64,000 bases of DNA from Tolypothrix sp. NIES-4075 (GTDB lineage: Bacteria > Cyanobacteriota > Cyanobacteriia > Cyanobacteriales > Nostocaceae), in the NCBI RefSeq assembly GCF_002218085.1, contig NZ_BDUC01000002.1, forward strand, positions 1,167,694-1,231,693, in the 5' to 3' direction. The first letter of the stretch is position 1; the number at the start of each line of letters is the position of its first letter. Of this stretch, positions 1 through 7,834 are shown one piece after another. The translations under genes and the position numbers were made by a program. The notes beneath the pieces were generated by a model. It was not told where the DNA came from and searched no databases. It was given only the letters and a program-made list of their open reading frames with translations.

Positions 1-168
1 ATCCAACAGACCTGTGAGACGGAATAGCTGACAGTTATCCCGGACTTCGCGAGTACCTCTCAGGCTCACGGTTAGATTAAGTGGTTCAGCTATAACTCCC
101 TCCTCATCATTAAGGTAAACGTTTAAGTATAGATAATTTTTAAGCAAGTTGTCTACAACTGGCTTCAT
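1..168 (-). CDS. STAS-domain protein (anti-anti-sigma factor type), N-terminal part
   Basis: The first 56 codons of a minus-strand gene run off the left edge. The start is the ATG complementary to 166-168 (MKPVVDNLLKNYLYLNVYLN). The segment LRGTREVRDNCQLFRLTGLLD resembles the opening strand of cyanobacterial STAS-domain anti-sigma-factor antagonists, which I recall lying next to carA in Nostoc relatives. Such proteins usually act in partner-switching regulation through a phosphorylatable serine, but that part lies outside the window. The family call is from memory of the N-terminus and gene order; the reading frame itself is clear. Confidence 0.72.
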   Translation of the reverse strand, partial: MKPVVDNLLKNYLYLNVYLNDEEGVIAEPLNLTVSLRGTREVRDNCQLFRLTGLLD

Positions 169-180
169 GAATTAAGGGTT

Positions 181-335
181 AGTCGATGCTCGATAGTGGG
201 AGCGTGGATAGTGGATAGTGGTTAAGAGTAGTTTTTGACAACCGTCTACCCAACAAGGCTCCAAGCCTCCAACTAACCACTATCCACCAACTACTAACAA
301 CCAACCACTAACAACCAACAACTAACCATTCCCAC
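181..335. repeat. Heptamer-type repeats forming an inverted array
   Basis: The spacer between the STAS gene and carA consists of short degenerate units (GGATAGT, AGTGGTT) on the left and their complements (ACTATCC, AACCACTA, ACAACCA) on the right, so the two halves could pair. This is the short tandemly repeated repetitive sequence style of filamentous cyanobacteria. No gene is visible. Confidence 0.7.
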
Positions 336-346
336 TTTTTACATTT

Positions 347-1510
347 TTAGCTTACTTCAGCGGCGGCGCGACGTGCTGCTTGCATTGATTGGACAAACTT
401 TTCAAACAAATAATCAGCATCATGAGGTCCGGGACTTGCCTCTGGGTGATATTGTACTGAAAACACAGGTAAAGACTTATGACGCAATCCAGCAACGGTG
501 CGATCGTTTAAGTTGAGGTGGCTGATTTCTACCTGGGTGTCGGGTAAAGAATCTGGGTCAATGGCAAAACTATGATTTTGGCTGGTAATTTCTATCCTTT
601 CTTGCAATCCTGCGGGCTGATTTAAACCCCTATGCCCAAATTTGAGTTTAAAGGTTTCTGCCCCCAACGCATGACCTAAAATTTGGTGTCCCATGCAAAT
701 GCCAAAAATGGGTTTTTCCGCAGAAAGCAAAGCTTTGGCGGTTTCAATTCCTTCAGTAACTGTAGACGGATCGCCAGGACCATTGGAAAGAAAGATACCA
801 TCTGGATTGTGTTTAAGAATTTCCTCGCTTGACGTGTGTGCGGGAACAACGATAACTCGGCATCCGTAAGCAGCTAGACGACGTAAAATATTGCGTTTCA
901 CACCAAAATCAAGAGCGACAACTGTGTATGTTTCTTCAGAATTTGCCACACCAACCGGATTAAATTCCCAAGTTGCAGTGGTGGGATCTGACCATTCATA
1001 AACCGTTGGGGTGGTGACTTCGCGAACCAGATTTAATCCCTTCATGCTCGGAGCAGCTTGTACTTTTTCTAACAATTCTGTCTCATCGATAATTGTGGTG
1101 GATATGCCGCCGTTCATCGCTCCAAACATGCGAATTTTGCGGGTGAGGGCGCGGGTATCAATACCGTAGATACCCGGAACTTGGTGGTGTTTTAGGTAGT
1201 CTGGTAACGATTGTGTTGATCGCCAATTACTCGGTTTATGACAAATATTGCGAGCGATCGCACCTTGTACTTGTGGTCGTTCCGATTCCTCATCAAGAGG
1301 ATTCACTCCAGTATTTCCTAATTCTGGATAAGTAAAAATAACTATCTGACCGCAGTAACTAGGGTCGGTCAGCACTTCTTGATATCCGGTCATCCCAGTA
1401 TTAAAGACCACTTCCCCGATCGCAGTGCCAGTAGCACCGAAAGACCAACCGCGATAAGTAGTTCCATCTGCCAGGACAAGTAAAGCAGGTATTGCGTCAG
1501 ACAGGGGCAT
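347..1510 (-). CDS. carA: Carbamoyl-phosphate synthase small subunit (glutaminase)
   Basis: A 387-residue CarA, the usual length for the family. It hydrolyses glutamine and passes ammonia to CarB for carbamoyl phosphate, the precursor of pyrimidines and arginine. The N-terminal domain begins with LVLADGTTYRGWSFGA and has the conserved FNTGMTGYQEVLTDPSY stretch. The C-terminal class I glutamine amidotransferase domain shows LSNGPGDPSTV, the nucleophile cysteine in FGICMGHQILG, and the His-Glu pair in VQYHPEASPGP. carB is not adjacent. The ATG start at 1510 gives the standard N-terminus. Confidence 0.97.
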   Translation of the reverse strand: MPLSDAIPALLVLADGTTYRGWSFGATGTAIGEVVFNTGMTGYQEVLTDPSYCGQIVIFTYPELGNTGVNPLDEESERPQVQGAIARNICHKPSNWRSTQSLPDYLKHHQVPGIYGIDTRALTRKIRMFGAMNGGISTTIIDETELLEKVQAAPSMKGLNLVREVTTPTVYEWSDPTTATWEFNPVGVANSEETYTVVALDFGVKRNILRRLAAYGCRVIVVPAHTSSEEILKHNPDGIFLSNGPGDPSTVTEGIETAKALLSAEKPIFGICMGHQILGHALGAETFKLKFGHRGLNQPAGLQERIEITSQNHSFAIDPDSLPDTQVEISHLNLNDRTVAGLRHKSLPVFSVQYHPEASPGPHDADYLFEKFVQSMQAARRAAAEVS

Positions 1511-1513
1511 AGG

Positions 1514-1640
1514 TAAAAAGTAGGGACTAGGGACTAGGGACTAGGGATTAGGGATTAGGGATTAGGGAATGGGGATTAGGGTAAGGTGCGAGTATATTTT
1601 TTCTTTTTTTCCCCAGTCCCCAGTCCCCAGTCCCTAGCCC
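1514..1640. repeat. Heptamer repeats upstream of carA
   Basis: Units of the form GGGACTA and GGGATTA are repeated directly after the carA start, followed by the complementary CCCCAGT/CCCTAG units near 1612-1640. Left and right halves can pair. The rest of the spacer up to 1785 is AT-rich, with GGAGGTG near 1732. Confidence 0.75.
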
Positions 1641-1785
1641 CACTGCGAATGTTAATTATCTCATGAGTTGTTGAATTTTGAGTTGTAAGCAAAATTAATT
1701 AAAAATTAATAATTAAACAGATAAAATTTTAGGAGGTGCAGAAGTAGATTTCAACAGCCTTGGGCAGGTAAAATGTCAAGTAATT

Positions 1786-2859
1786 ATGCTTCATTCTTAT
1801 TTATCCCGTTCAGCGCTAATTTTTCTATCAGGCACTTTGGCGGTGTTGAGTTTTGGCTGTCGTGAAGACAAACAAAATACCACGCTCGGTGGCAATGAGC
1901 AACCTGCTCAATTGAATAATCTGGCAGCAGAGCCTGACATAAGAGAAACTGCACCAGCAGCTAGTCCAGAAACAGAATCTCAGACACCAGTCAAGATTGA
2001 ACCGACTTCTTTTGAGTTGGGGTTGGATAAAGCGATTGGTGGTTTAAGTATCAGTCAGTCTGCTCAATCAAGCGCGGATTGGAAGTTGGTAGCGAGTCAA
2101 TACCAAGATGCGATCGCTCTGATGAAACAAGTTCAGCAAGAAAGTCCGGACTTTGCTCTAGCTCAAAGAAAAATTACTGAATATCAACTCCAAGCCAAAT
2201 ATGCTCAGGAAAAAGCGACTGTTAACCCGCTTTTAACGACATCACCAGAACCGCAGAAAATAGTAGTTGCTGTTCCGGAAGCATCCCCATTACCAAAGTT
2301 CATCCTCCGACGTTTGCCCCAACCTGTACCCGTACAAGTAAAAAAACTACCACCTACCGTATCATTGCCGCCACAAACACTCAACCAAGCCAAAGAAAAA
2401 GAACGGCAAGAAGTATTTTCAGTACCCATTAAACGACGAATCGGTGGTACACCAATTATTGAAGTTACCTTTAATGGCAATCAACAATTTGAGATGATTG
2501 TCGATACAGGAGCGAGTGGAACAGTTATCACTCAGCAAATGGCTTCTTCTTTGGGAGTCGTGTCTGTGGGGAAAGCGAAGGCAAACACCGCTAGTTCCAA
2601 AGCCGTAGAATTTCCCATCGGTTATGTTGATACCATCGAAGCAGGTGGAGTATCAGTTAATAAAGTAGCAGTAGCGATCGCCGGCTCAGATTTAGAAACT
2701 GGACTTCTCGGACATGACTTTTTTGGCAATTACGACCTCACCATCAAACGCGATGTGGTCGAATTTCGTCCCCATGACGATTTACAGCTTAATTCCTCAG
2801 AAACTCAACTAACTGTTCCAACTTCGCCCAAGCCGCGCCGCTCTGTAGAATATCCTTAG
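1786..2859 (+). CDS. Lipoprotein with retropepsin-like aspartyl protease domain
   Basis: A 357-residue protein with a lipoprotein signal peptide (lipobox LSFGC, Cys25), so it is probably anchored in a membrane facing the periplasm. Residues 30-200 are low complexity with a helical stretch. A single-domain aspartyl protease fold follows: VDTGASGTV carries the catalytic Asp240, flanked by the hydrophobic IIEVTFNGNQQFEMI strand. Clan AA proteases of this sort work as homodimers with one DTG/DSG each. The substrate is unknown. The last 71 bp overlap the 3' end of trpD on the other strand. Confidence 0.82.
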   Translation: MLHSYLSRSALIFLSGTLAVLSFGCREDKQNTTLGGNEQPAQLNNLAAEPDIRETAPAASPETESQTPVKIEPTSFELGLDKAIGGLSISQSAQSSADWKLVASQYQDAIALMKQVQQESPDFALAQRKITEYQLQAKYAQEKATVNPLLTTSPEPQKIVVAVPEASPLPKFILRRLPQPVPVQVKKLPPTVSLPPQTLNQAKEKERQEVFSVPIKRRIGGTPIIEVTFNGNQQFEMIVDTGASGTVITQQMASSLGVVSVGKAKANTASSKAVEFPIGYVDTIEAGGVSVNKVAVAIAGSDLETGLLGHDFFGNYDLTIKRDVVEFRPHDDLQLNSSETQLTVPTSPKPRRSVEYP

Positions 2860-3898
2860 CCACACTAACACCTTGAGCATGGTTCATCAACTCAACTGCA
2901 CCCCCAACTTGCAACCCTAAAGCCGCATTTAATGCCACTACATCTCGTTGTGGAGCAGTTCCCTTACCTTGCAATACTGCTTTGAGAATCTCCGCATTTT
3001 CTTGAACATCGCCACCTCGTAGCATTCCTATAGGGGCAGGTGTTAAATTTAATTCTTGGGGATTAATGCTTGTCAACTGCACTTCATCAAGAGACAACAC
3101 TGCTAAGTCAGTTAAATCTCCCAAACCTGCTTCATCAAGTCTTTCTCGTCCGTGTAGGACAATTGCTTTTTGTGTACCCAATTGCTGTAAAGCTTGAGCA
3201 ATTGTTGCTAAAAGCTGCGGATCGAATATTCCGATAACTTGCCCAGTCGGTCGCAACGGATTTACTAAAGGTCCAAGTAAATTAAATACCGTCCGCATTT
3301 TCAAAGTCCGTCGCAATGAAGCAACCGCTTTGAGTGCTGGATGCCAACCAGGGGCAAACAAAAAAGTAATCCCCACCTCTTGTAGTGCTGCTTGTACCTT
3401 ATCGCTAGAGACAGTTAAATTCACACCCAAAGCTTCCAAAACATCCGCACTACCCACCCGACTAGATGCCGAACGATTGCCGTGTTTGGCAACTTTCACC
3501 CCATATGCGGCAGCTACAAAAGCCACCGCTGTGGAAATATTAAATGTCGATGCACCATCACCGCCAGTGCCACAGGTGTCGATCAGGGGAGTGGGGGAGG
3601 GGGAGAAAGAAGAATTATTCTTTTTGTCTCCTTGTCCCCCTGTCTCCCCCTCTCCCCCTCTCCCTAAAGACTGCCCTTGCAAGACTTCAGCCATTCCTGC
3701 CAATTCGTCGGCAGAAACGCCTTTGAAGTGCAATGCTGTCAAAATTGCTCCTGATATTTCTGGGGGAATAGCTTCGTTTAACCATCCTTGCATCAATTCA
3801 GCAGCTTGATTGCGAGACAAGGATTCGCGGTCTAATAATTGTTGCAGCAGTGTCCAGAAGAAGGAAAATTCCGGCGCCGAAATTGGGGAAATTGTCAT
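2789..3898 (-). CDS. trpD: Anthranilate phosphoribosyltransferase
   Basis: A 369-residue TrpD, which joins anthranilate and PRPP in tryptophan synthesis. The PRPP-binding loop DTCGTGGDGASTFNIST and the motif KHGNRSASSRVGSADVLEALG are intact. Typical TrpD is about 340-350 residues. The surplus is a Gly/Glu/Ser/Pro-rich segment (roughly residues 78-103, GRGGEGETGGQGDKK onward) inserted just before the PRPP loop. At DNA level it is a G-rich/C-rich inverted repeat like those at 13.25, 21.3 and 63.7 kb. The frame is kept, so the gene is probably functional. The end overlaps the preceding plus-strand gene. Confidence 0.95.
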   Translation of the reverse strand: MTISPISAPEFSFFWTLLQQLLDRESLSRNQAAELMQGWLNEAIPPEISGAILTALHFKGVSADELAGMAEVLQGQSLGRGGEGETGGQGDKKNNSSFSPSPTPLIDTCGTGGDGASTFNISTAVAFVAAAYGVKVAKHGNRSASSRVGSADVLEALGVNLTVSSDKVQAALQEVGITFLFAPGWHPALKAVASLRRTLKMRTVFNLLGPLVNPLRPTGQVIGIFDPQLLATIAQALQQLGTQKAIVLHGRERLDEAGLGDLTDLAVLSLDEVQLTSINPQELNLTPAPIGMLRGGDVQENAEILKAVLQGKGTAPQRDVVALNAALGLQVGGAVELMNHAQGVSVAKDILQSGAAWAKLEQLVEFLRN

Positions 3899-3911
3899 AG
3901 ATTGGATTCTT

Positions 3912-3959
3912 CGTAGTAAGCGTTTTAACGCTTAATATTGCACGCTTCGTGCCTACTAC
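3912..3959. repeat. Interspersed palindromic repeat (GTAGTAAGC family)
   Basis: The element begins CGTAGTAAGCG and ends GCCTACTAC, with internal hairpins. Related copies lie at 23297-23326 and 23968-24018, both in spacers. At 4014-4050 a second element type (GTAGGGTGTGTTAGCGC ... GTAACGCACC) follows; it recurs around 46540-46705. Confidence 0.75.
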
Positions 3960-4093
3960 AAACCTCAAAATAACAAAGTTGGTCTAATAAGTGAATTAAA
4001 TATAAAACCACCGTAGGGTGTGTTAGCGCAAAGCGCGTAACGCACCTTAGACCATTAGCGGCTAAAATTCAGACCATAGCTTGATTAACTGGT

Positions 4094-5482
4094 TCAGGGT
4101 CGCAATTTGTACCACCCGTACAAGTGCAGAACTGCTAGCCAAACTGCGGAAAGTAAACCCGCAAGGCTGAGGGTAAGACCGCTAAATGATACTAATAAGC
4201 CAAAAACGGGTAATATTGCGCCGGCGATCGCGCAAATGAAAGCTGCAAGGGATGCACGCAAATTTGCTCCTAATCCCCATGACAAAGCTAGTAAAATTAG
4301 GGAAATCAGCGTCCAAGCAAATTCGGCGTTAATGATACGGGCTAAATAAGTCAAACTTAGCAGACAAGCAAAGAAAATCCCGCCAGCCAGCGCTACGTTT
4401 TTTAAACTCATTGGGATGGATAAATATAACAACAATATCCACCAGAGAAATAACGCCGGCGCTAGCAATAATAGACGGGGCATGATGCCAGTGTTCCGAA
4501 TCGGGTCGGTGTTGGTATATACTCCAAAGGGATTTTTGACGGAAACATTATCATCAAATATCCAAGTAAATTGGGTGCTTTTTCTGTCAACTTTAATGTC
4601 ATTTGGTATAATACCGCTGGCGAAGTTAGCTCCAGCAAAGTTGGCGATCGCTATCAAGCGAAAGTTAGAAAGTAATTGCCCTTGGGCACTATAAACCCAA
4701 CGTGGTCCACCTTGCGCTTTATAGGTAACGCGAAAGCTGGTTTCTTCTTTTGGTTGCAAGCTAAATGCAAAGCTATAATCACCGGGATTTGTTTGTTGTA
4801 ATCTATTACCAGCACGCTCTACTTTATAGCTTTGCAGTAATGAGTAGCCGTTGGGTGGGGGTACTTCAAAGAAAAAATTATTAATATTCTCAAGTTGGTT
4901 GACAACTTTGTAGTCAGCGCTGTAATCTACGCGATAAGTTGCACTCCGACCTTGAACGTCTGGAGTTTGGTCAAGCTTTACTTGAATTTGCGAACCAGCT
5001 ACGGTTAGAAAGCGGTTAACATCTCGCGTTTCATTTATTTTGACTATTTTGCCATTAACTTGAGTGGTCGTAGTATATGGCTCTTTAACGATGTAACGTA
5101 CTTGCGGTGCTGATTGTTCTAGTTTATCTCCTGCGACCAAAAGAGCAACTTGAGCTACTTTTGCCTGTTCCCAGTGATGATAGCGATTGCTGAGAGTTGA
5201 GCAAAGAAAAAATCCCACCACCAGCAAAACTAATACCAAGGCTAGATGCTGCAATCCCCGCAAAAGCTCAGAATAGCGAAGCCCTAATTCGCCAATAAAT
5301 AAAGATTGTTCTTTTGGCAAACGACGCAGAGAAAAACTTAGTAGTGCGATCGCTATTCCCAAAGCTATCAGCAGAAATACTAACAAAACTGAAACTTTGA
5401 GTATCTGGCTTCCCAAGTGAACTAGTTCAACAGGATGTGTTAAATCGGGCACTCCGGGAATGCCTTGAAAAGAAACAGACAT
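4094..5482 (-). CDS. Conserved cyanobacterial membrane protein of unknown function
   Basis: A 462-residue protein I do not recognise by function. A hydrophobic helix at about residues 28-50 and another at about 78-98 bracket the N-terminal part. A soluble region of roughly 230 residues follows, rich in beta-type sequence (YRVDYSADYKVVNQLENIN). The C-terminal third has about five membrane helices (LLLLAPALFLWWILLLYL onward). The large soluble domain between helices suggests a periplasmic or lumenal sensor or assembly role, but that is a guess. It is transcribed alone. Confidence 0.75.
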   Translation of the reverse strand: MSVSFQGIPGVPDLTHPVELVHLGSQILKVSVLLVFLLIALGIAIALLSFSLRRLPKEQSLFIGELGLRYSELLRGLQHLALVLVLLVVGFFLCSTLSNRYHHWEQAKVAQVALLVAGDKLEQSAPQVRYIVKEPYTTTTQVNGKIVKINETRDVNRFLTVAGSQIQVKLDQTPDVQGRSATYRVDYSADYKVVNQLENINNFFFEVPPPNGYSLLQSYKVERAGNRLQQTNPGDYSFAFSLQPKEETSFRVTYKAQGGPRWVYSAQGQLLSNFRLIAIANFAGANFASGIIPNDIKVDRKSTQFTWIFDDNVSVKNPFGVYTNTDPIRNTGIMPRLLLLAPALFLWWILLLYLSIPMSLKNVALAGGIFFACLLSLTYLARIINAEFAWTLISLILLALSWGLGANLRASLAAFICAIAGAILPVFGLLVSFSGLTLSLAGLLSAVWLAVLHLYGWYKLRP

Positions 5483-5871
5483 TAGCTTTTGTCAGAATGT
5501 ACACAATCAGACAGATGAAATTTATCAAAAGTTTCTGTAATTTACAAACCTGCAAGCAGGCTATAGCTAAACTACCTATAGTTGTTTACCCGGAGTTTCC
5601 AGGTTTTATCCTCAAATCACGGTTAAGCGATAGGAGTACCGTACAATAAATTTATGACTATTTCATTAAAGCTAGAAAAAAATCAATCTAGCTCTTTATG
5701 TCAATTAAAAGATAAACTATGAACGCGAGTGCGTAAAAGTGCGATTGAGAAGGATAAAGTGATACGTTCGTATTGTTTATACATATCACTATATACGTTC
5801 GCTTGTAAAGCAATGTGTTTTTTTATCCTTTATCCTTCTGCTTTATTAGTTATCACCCAAGAAGGAAAAAT
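5483..5871. other. Gene-free spacer with a small imperfect palindrome
   Basis: About 390 bp between two divergent genes. Around 5765-5805 the run GATACGTTCGTATTG / ATACGTTCGCTTG repeats a TACGTTCG core on either side of an AT-rich centre, which could be an operator pair for the DUF1830 gene. The open frame at 5437-5649 has no recognisable protein features. Nothing else is visible. Confidence 0.35.
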
Positions 5872-6144
5872 ATGACTCAAATTCTTGACTATTTAAATAT
5901 TGACTCGGAACGTCAAATTTTATGTGGTTATACAAATCACACTTCTCAAATCCAAATTATTCGGATTTCTAACATTCCCAATTGGTATTTTGAGCGAGTA
6001 GTTTTTCCCGAACAAATACTTCTGTTTGAAGCTTTACCAGAGGCAGAATTAGAAATTCATACAAGTACGTCGTTGGCTGATAAAATCTGCTGTACTGATT
6101 TACACCTGGATAACGATCTCGCGCATTCTTTTACTAGTGGCTAA
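5872..6144 (+). CDS. DUF1830 family protein
   Basis: A 90-residue protein starting at ATG 5872, preceded by AAGAAGGAAAAAT as ribosome binding site. An upstream in-frame start at 5815 would add non-conserved residues. The core CGYTNHTSQIQIIRISNIPNWYFERVVFP and FEALPEAELEIHT match the small cyanobacterial DUF1830 family, whose function is unknown. No signal peptide or membrane segment is present. Confidence 0.85.
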   Translation: MTQILDYLNIDSERQILCGYTNHTSQIQIIRISNIPNWYFERVVFPEQILLFEALPEAELEIHTSTSLADKICCTDLHLDNDLAHSFTSG

Positions 6145-6160
6145 ATCGTATCCAAAAAGC

Positions 6161-6197
6161 AAAATCCACCTACACATTAGTGTCAGGTGGATTTTTT
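6161..6197. terminator. Bidirectional intrinsic terminator
   Basis: AAAATCCACCT and AGGTGGATTTTTT form an 11-bp stem with a short loop, with T runs on both sides. It lies between the convergent DUF1830 gene and ssrA and can serve both. Confidence 0.85.
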
Positions 6198-6208
6198 AAC
6201 TATCTTAG

Positions 6209-6596
6209 TGGAACCGGGCAGAATTGAACTGCCGTCCGCAATGGGTATTAACCCCCCACTCATTCACAGGTTTAGCCTTTCTGACCCTCAAGGCGGGAAT
6301 CGTTCATTATCCCGAACGTAGGATGCTCTGATTTAATCTTAGCTAGCAAGCCAACCAGAGAACGCTTACTAGAGCATCCGTTGGGGGTTGGTCTCTAGCC
6401 CTTAACGGAGTCAAACTAGAGACGCTCGAACCTGAAAGAGGTGTTTTAGGCTGCTACTAGAGCATCCTTACGAGCAAATTTTACGATGTTGTTCGCATTT
6501 ACTTTTTTTTCGAGCCTTTGATTTACGAGAGGAGACTCACTCTCGACCTGAATCACAGAGCAGCTTTCGCCATCACGTCGAAACCGTTACGGCCCC
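6209..6596 (-). ncRNA. ssrA: Transfer-messenger RNA (tmRNA), one-piece
   Basis: About 388 nt. The 5' end GGGGCCG pairs with CGGTTCC near the 3' end to make the acceptor stem, and GTTCAATTC in the T-arm is clear. The 3' CCA is not encoded (ACTA follows in its place). The internal reading frame encodes the cyanobacterial proteolysis tag ANNIVKFARKDALVAA followed by TAA. tmRNA rescues stalled ribosomes with SmpB and tags the product for Clp-type proteases. The 3' half holds pseudoknot-forming GC-rich segments, including the duplicated GGATGCTCTAGTA block. Confidence 0.97.
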
Positions 6597-6609
6597 ATGT
6601 CATATTCTG

Positions 6610-6615
6610 ATTATA
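6610..6615 (-). promoter_or_regulatory. Likely -10 box of ssrA
   Basis: A perfect TATAAT on the minus strand lies 13 nt before the mature 5' G of tmRNA, consistent with a short 5' leader removed by RNase P. No good -35 box is evident. Confidence 0.6.
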
Positions 6616-6746
6616 GTGTAGTATTTGGAAATTTACCACACTCGCAAAAAAGCGTGCTGGAATTTTCAAGCAGCACTAGTAGGTAATGGGTAATGGGTAA
6701 TAGATTTGCTCAATTACCACGTTCCGCATTACCTATGACCTATATT

Positions 6747-7694
6747 CTAAGTCAACGCCTGGGCGCCGCCAACAACCTCTAGAATTTCTTGGGTAATTGC
6801 GGCTTGGCGGGCTTTGTTATATGACAAAGAGAGAGATTTAATCAATTCTCCGGCGTTGTCGCTGGCATTGTTCATTGCTGTCATCCGTGCGGCTAATTCG
6901 CTGGCGGCTGACTCTTGCAGCGCCCGCAATAGCTGGTTACTCAGGTACAATGGCAACAGAGAATCGAGAATTTGCACTGGATCTTGCTCAAAAAGCATAT
7001 CGCGGGGAAAAGCGCGAACTTGGGTAGTGACTTTCTCGCGTTGCACTTCAAATTGACCGCCACGAGTTGTCAGGCGGAAAATTTCGTCGTCACCAGCTTC
7101 TAAACCTTGAACGTCAAAAGGAAGCAAAGTTTGCACCACTGGGCGAGAACTAACCAGGGAGATGAACCTGGTGTAGACTAGCTCTACGCGGTCTACGCTT
7201 TCTGAAAGGAACAAAGAAAGCAGTTGATCGGCAATTTCATTTGCCTCAGATGCCACAGGAATTTGCTCTAAGCCTGTGTAAGTTCCATCAATCGGCTGAT
7301 CTCGGCGTTGGAAGTACTGAATGGCTTTGCGTCCTACCAGTACAAATTTGTAGTTTACGCCTTCTGCTTTGAGTTCTTTGGCGCGATTTTCAGCGCGACG
7401 AATGACGTTGGTGTTGTAGCCACCGCACAAACCCCGATCGCCTGAGATTACCAACAACCCGACAGACTTCACATCGCGTTTTTTCAGAAGTGGTAAATTT
7501 GCTTCTTCAAACCGCAAACGAGTTTGTAAGCCATACAAAACTTGTGCCAAGCGATCGGCAAAGGGACGGGTAGCAATTACCTGTTCTTGAGCGCGACGCA
7601 CTCTGGCTGCTGCTACCAGTCGCATCGCTTCTGTAATTTTTTGGGTATTTTTGACCGACTGAATGCGATCGCGTATTGCTTTGAGATTAGCCAT
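6747..7694 (-). CDS. atpG: ATP synthase F1 gamma subunit
   Basis: The central rotor shaft of F1; called atpC in much cyanobacterial literature. The start is the ATG at 7692-7694 (MANLKAIRDRIQSVKNTQKI); the frame stays open upstream only through heptamer repeats. The N-terminal helix and the C-terminal helix (ELIKSLSLSYNKARQAAITQEILEVVGGAQAL) are intact. The cyanobacterial/chloroplast-type insertion is present, but the segment reads VQREKVTTQVRAFPRDMLFEQDP without the chloroplast regulatory cysteine pair. Last gene of the operon. Confidence 0.96.
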   Translation of the reverse strand: MANLKAIRDRIQSVKNTQKITEAMRLVAAARVRRAQEQVIATRPFADRLAQVLYGLQTRLRFEEANLPLLKKRDVKSVGLLVISGDRGLCGGYNTNVIRRAENRAKELKAEGVNYKFVLVGRKAIQYFQRRDQPIDGTYTGLEQIPVASEANEIADQLLSLFLSESVDRVELVYTRFISLVSSRPVVQTLLPFDVQGLEAGDDEIFRLTTRGGQFEVQREKVTTQVRAFPRDMLFEQDPVQILDSLLPLYLSNQLLRALQESAASELAARMTAMNNASDNAGELIKSLSLSYNKARQAAITQEILEVVGGAQALT

Positions 7695-7834
7695 AATCTG
7701 ATTGCTAATTGCTAATTGGTAATTGCTAATTGGTAATTGGGTAAAAGGTAATAAGGCATTCCTCATGAGAGGAAAAGGGGAAAATTTTTATTCCATTACC
7801 CATTACCCATTACCCATTACCCATTACTTATTAC
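7695..7834. repeat. Heptamer repeats between atpA and atpG
   Basis: Two runs: ATTGCTA/ATTGGTA units near 7700-7740 and CATTACC units at about 7793-7832. They lie inside the atp operon and would be transcribed as mRNA spacer. Confidence 0.8.

Noticed and set aside
5437..5649. 70-codon plus-strand frame
   Set aside because: It overlaps the start of the membrane protein gene and shows no recognisable protein features.
6209..6596. A tRNA gene near 6209-6240
   Set aside because: The T-arm and acceptor half belong to tmRNA, whose tag reading frame is present upstream.
7695..7766. 24-residue N-terminal extension of the gamma subunit
   Set aside because: The extension is translated heptamer repeat; the conserved start MANLKAIRDRI lies at 7694.
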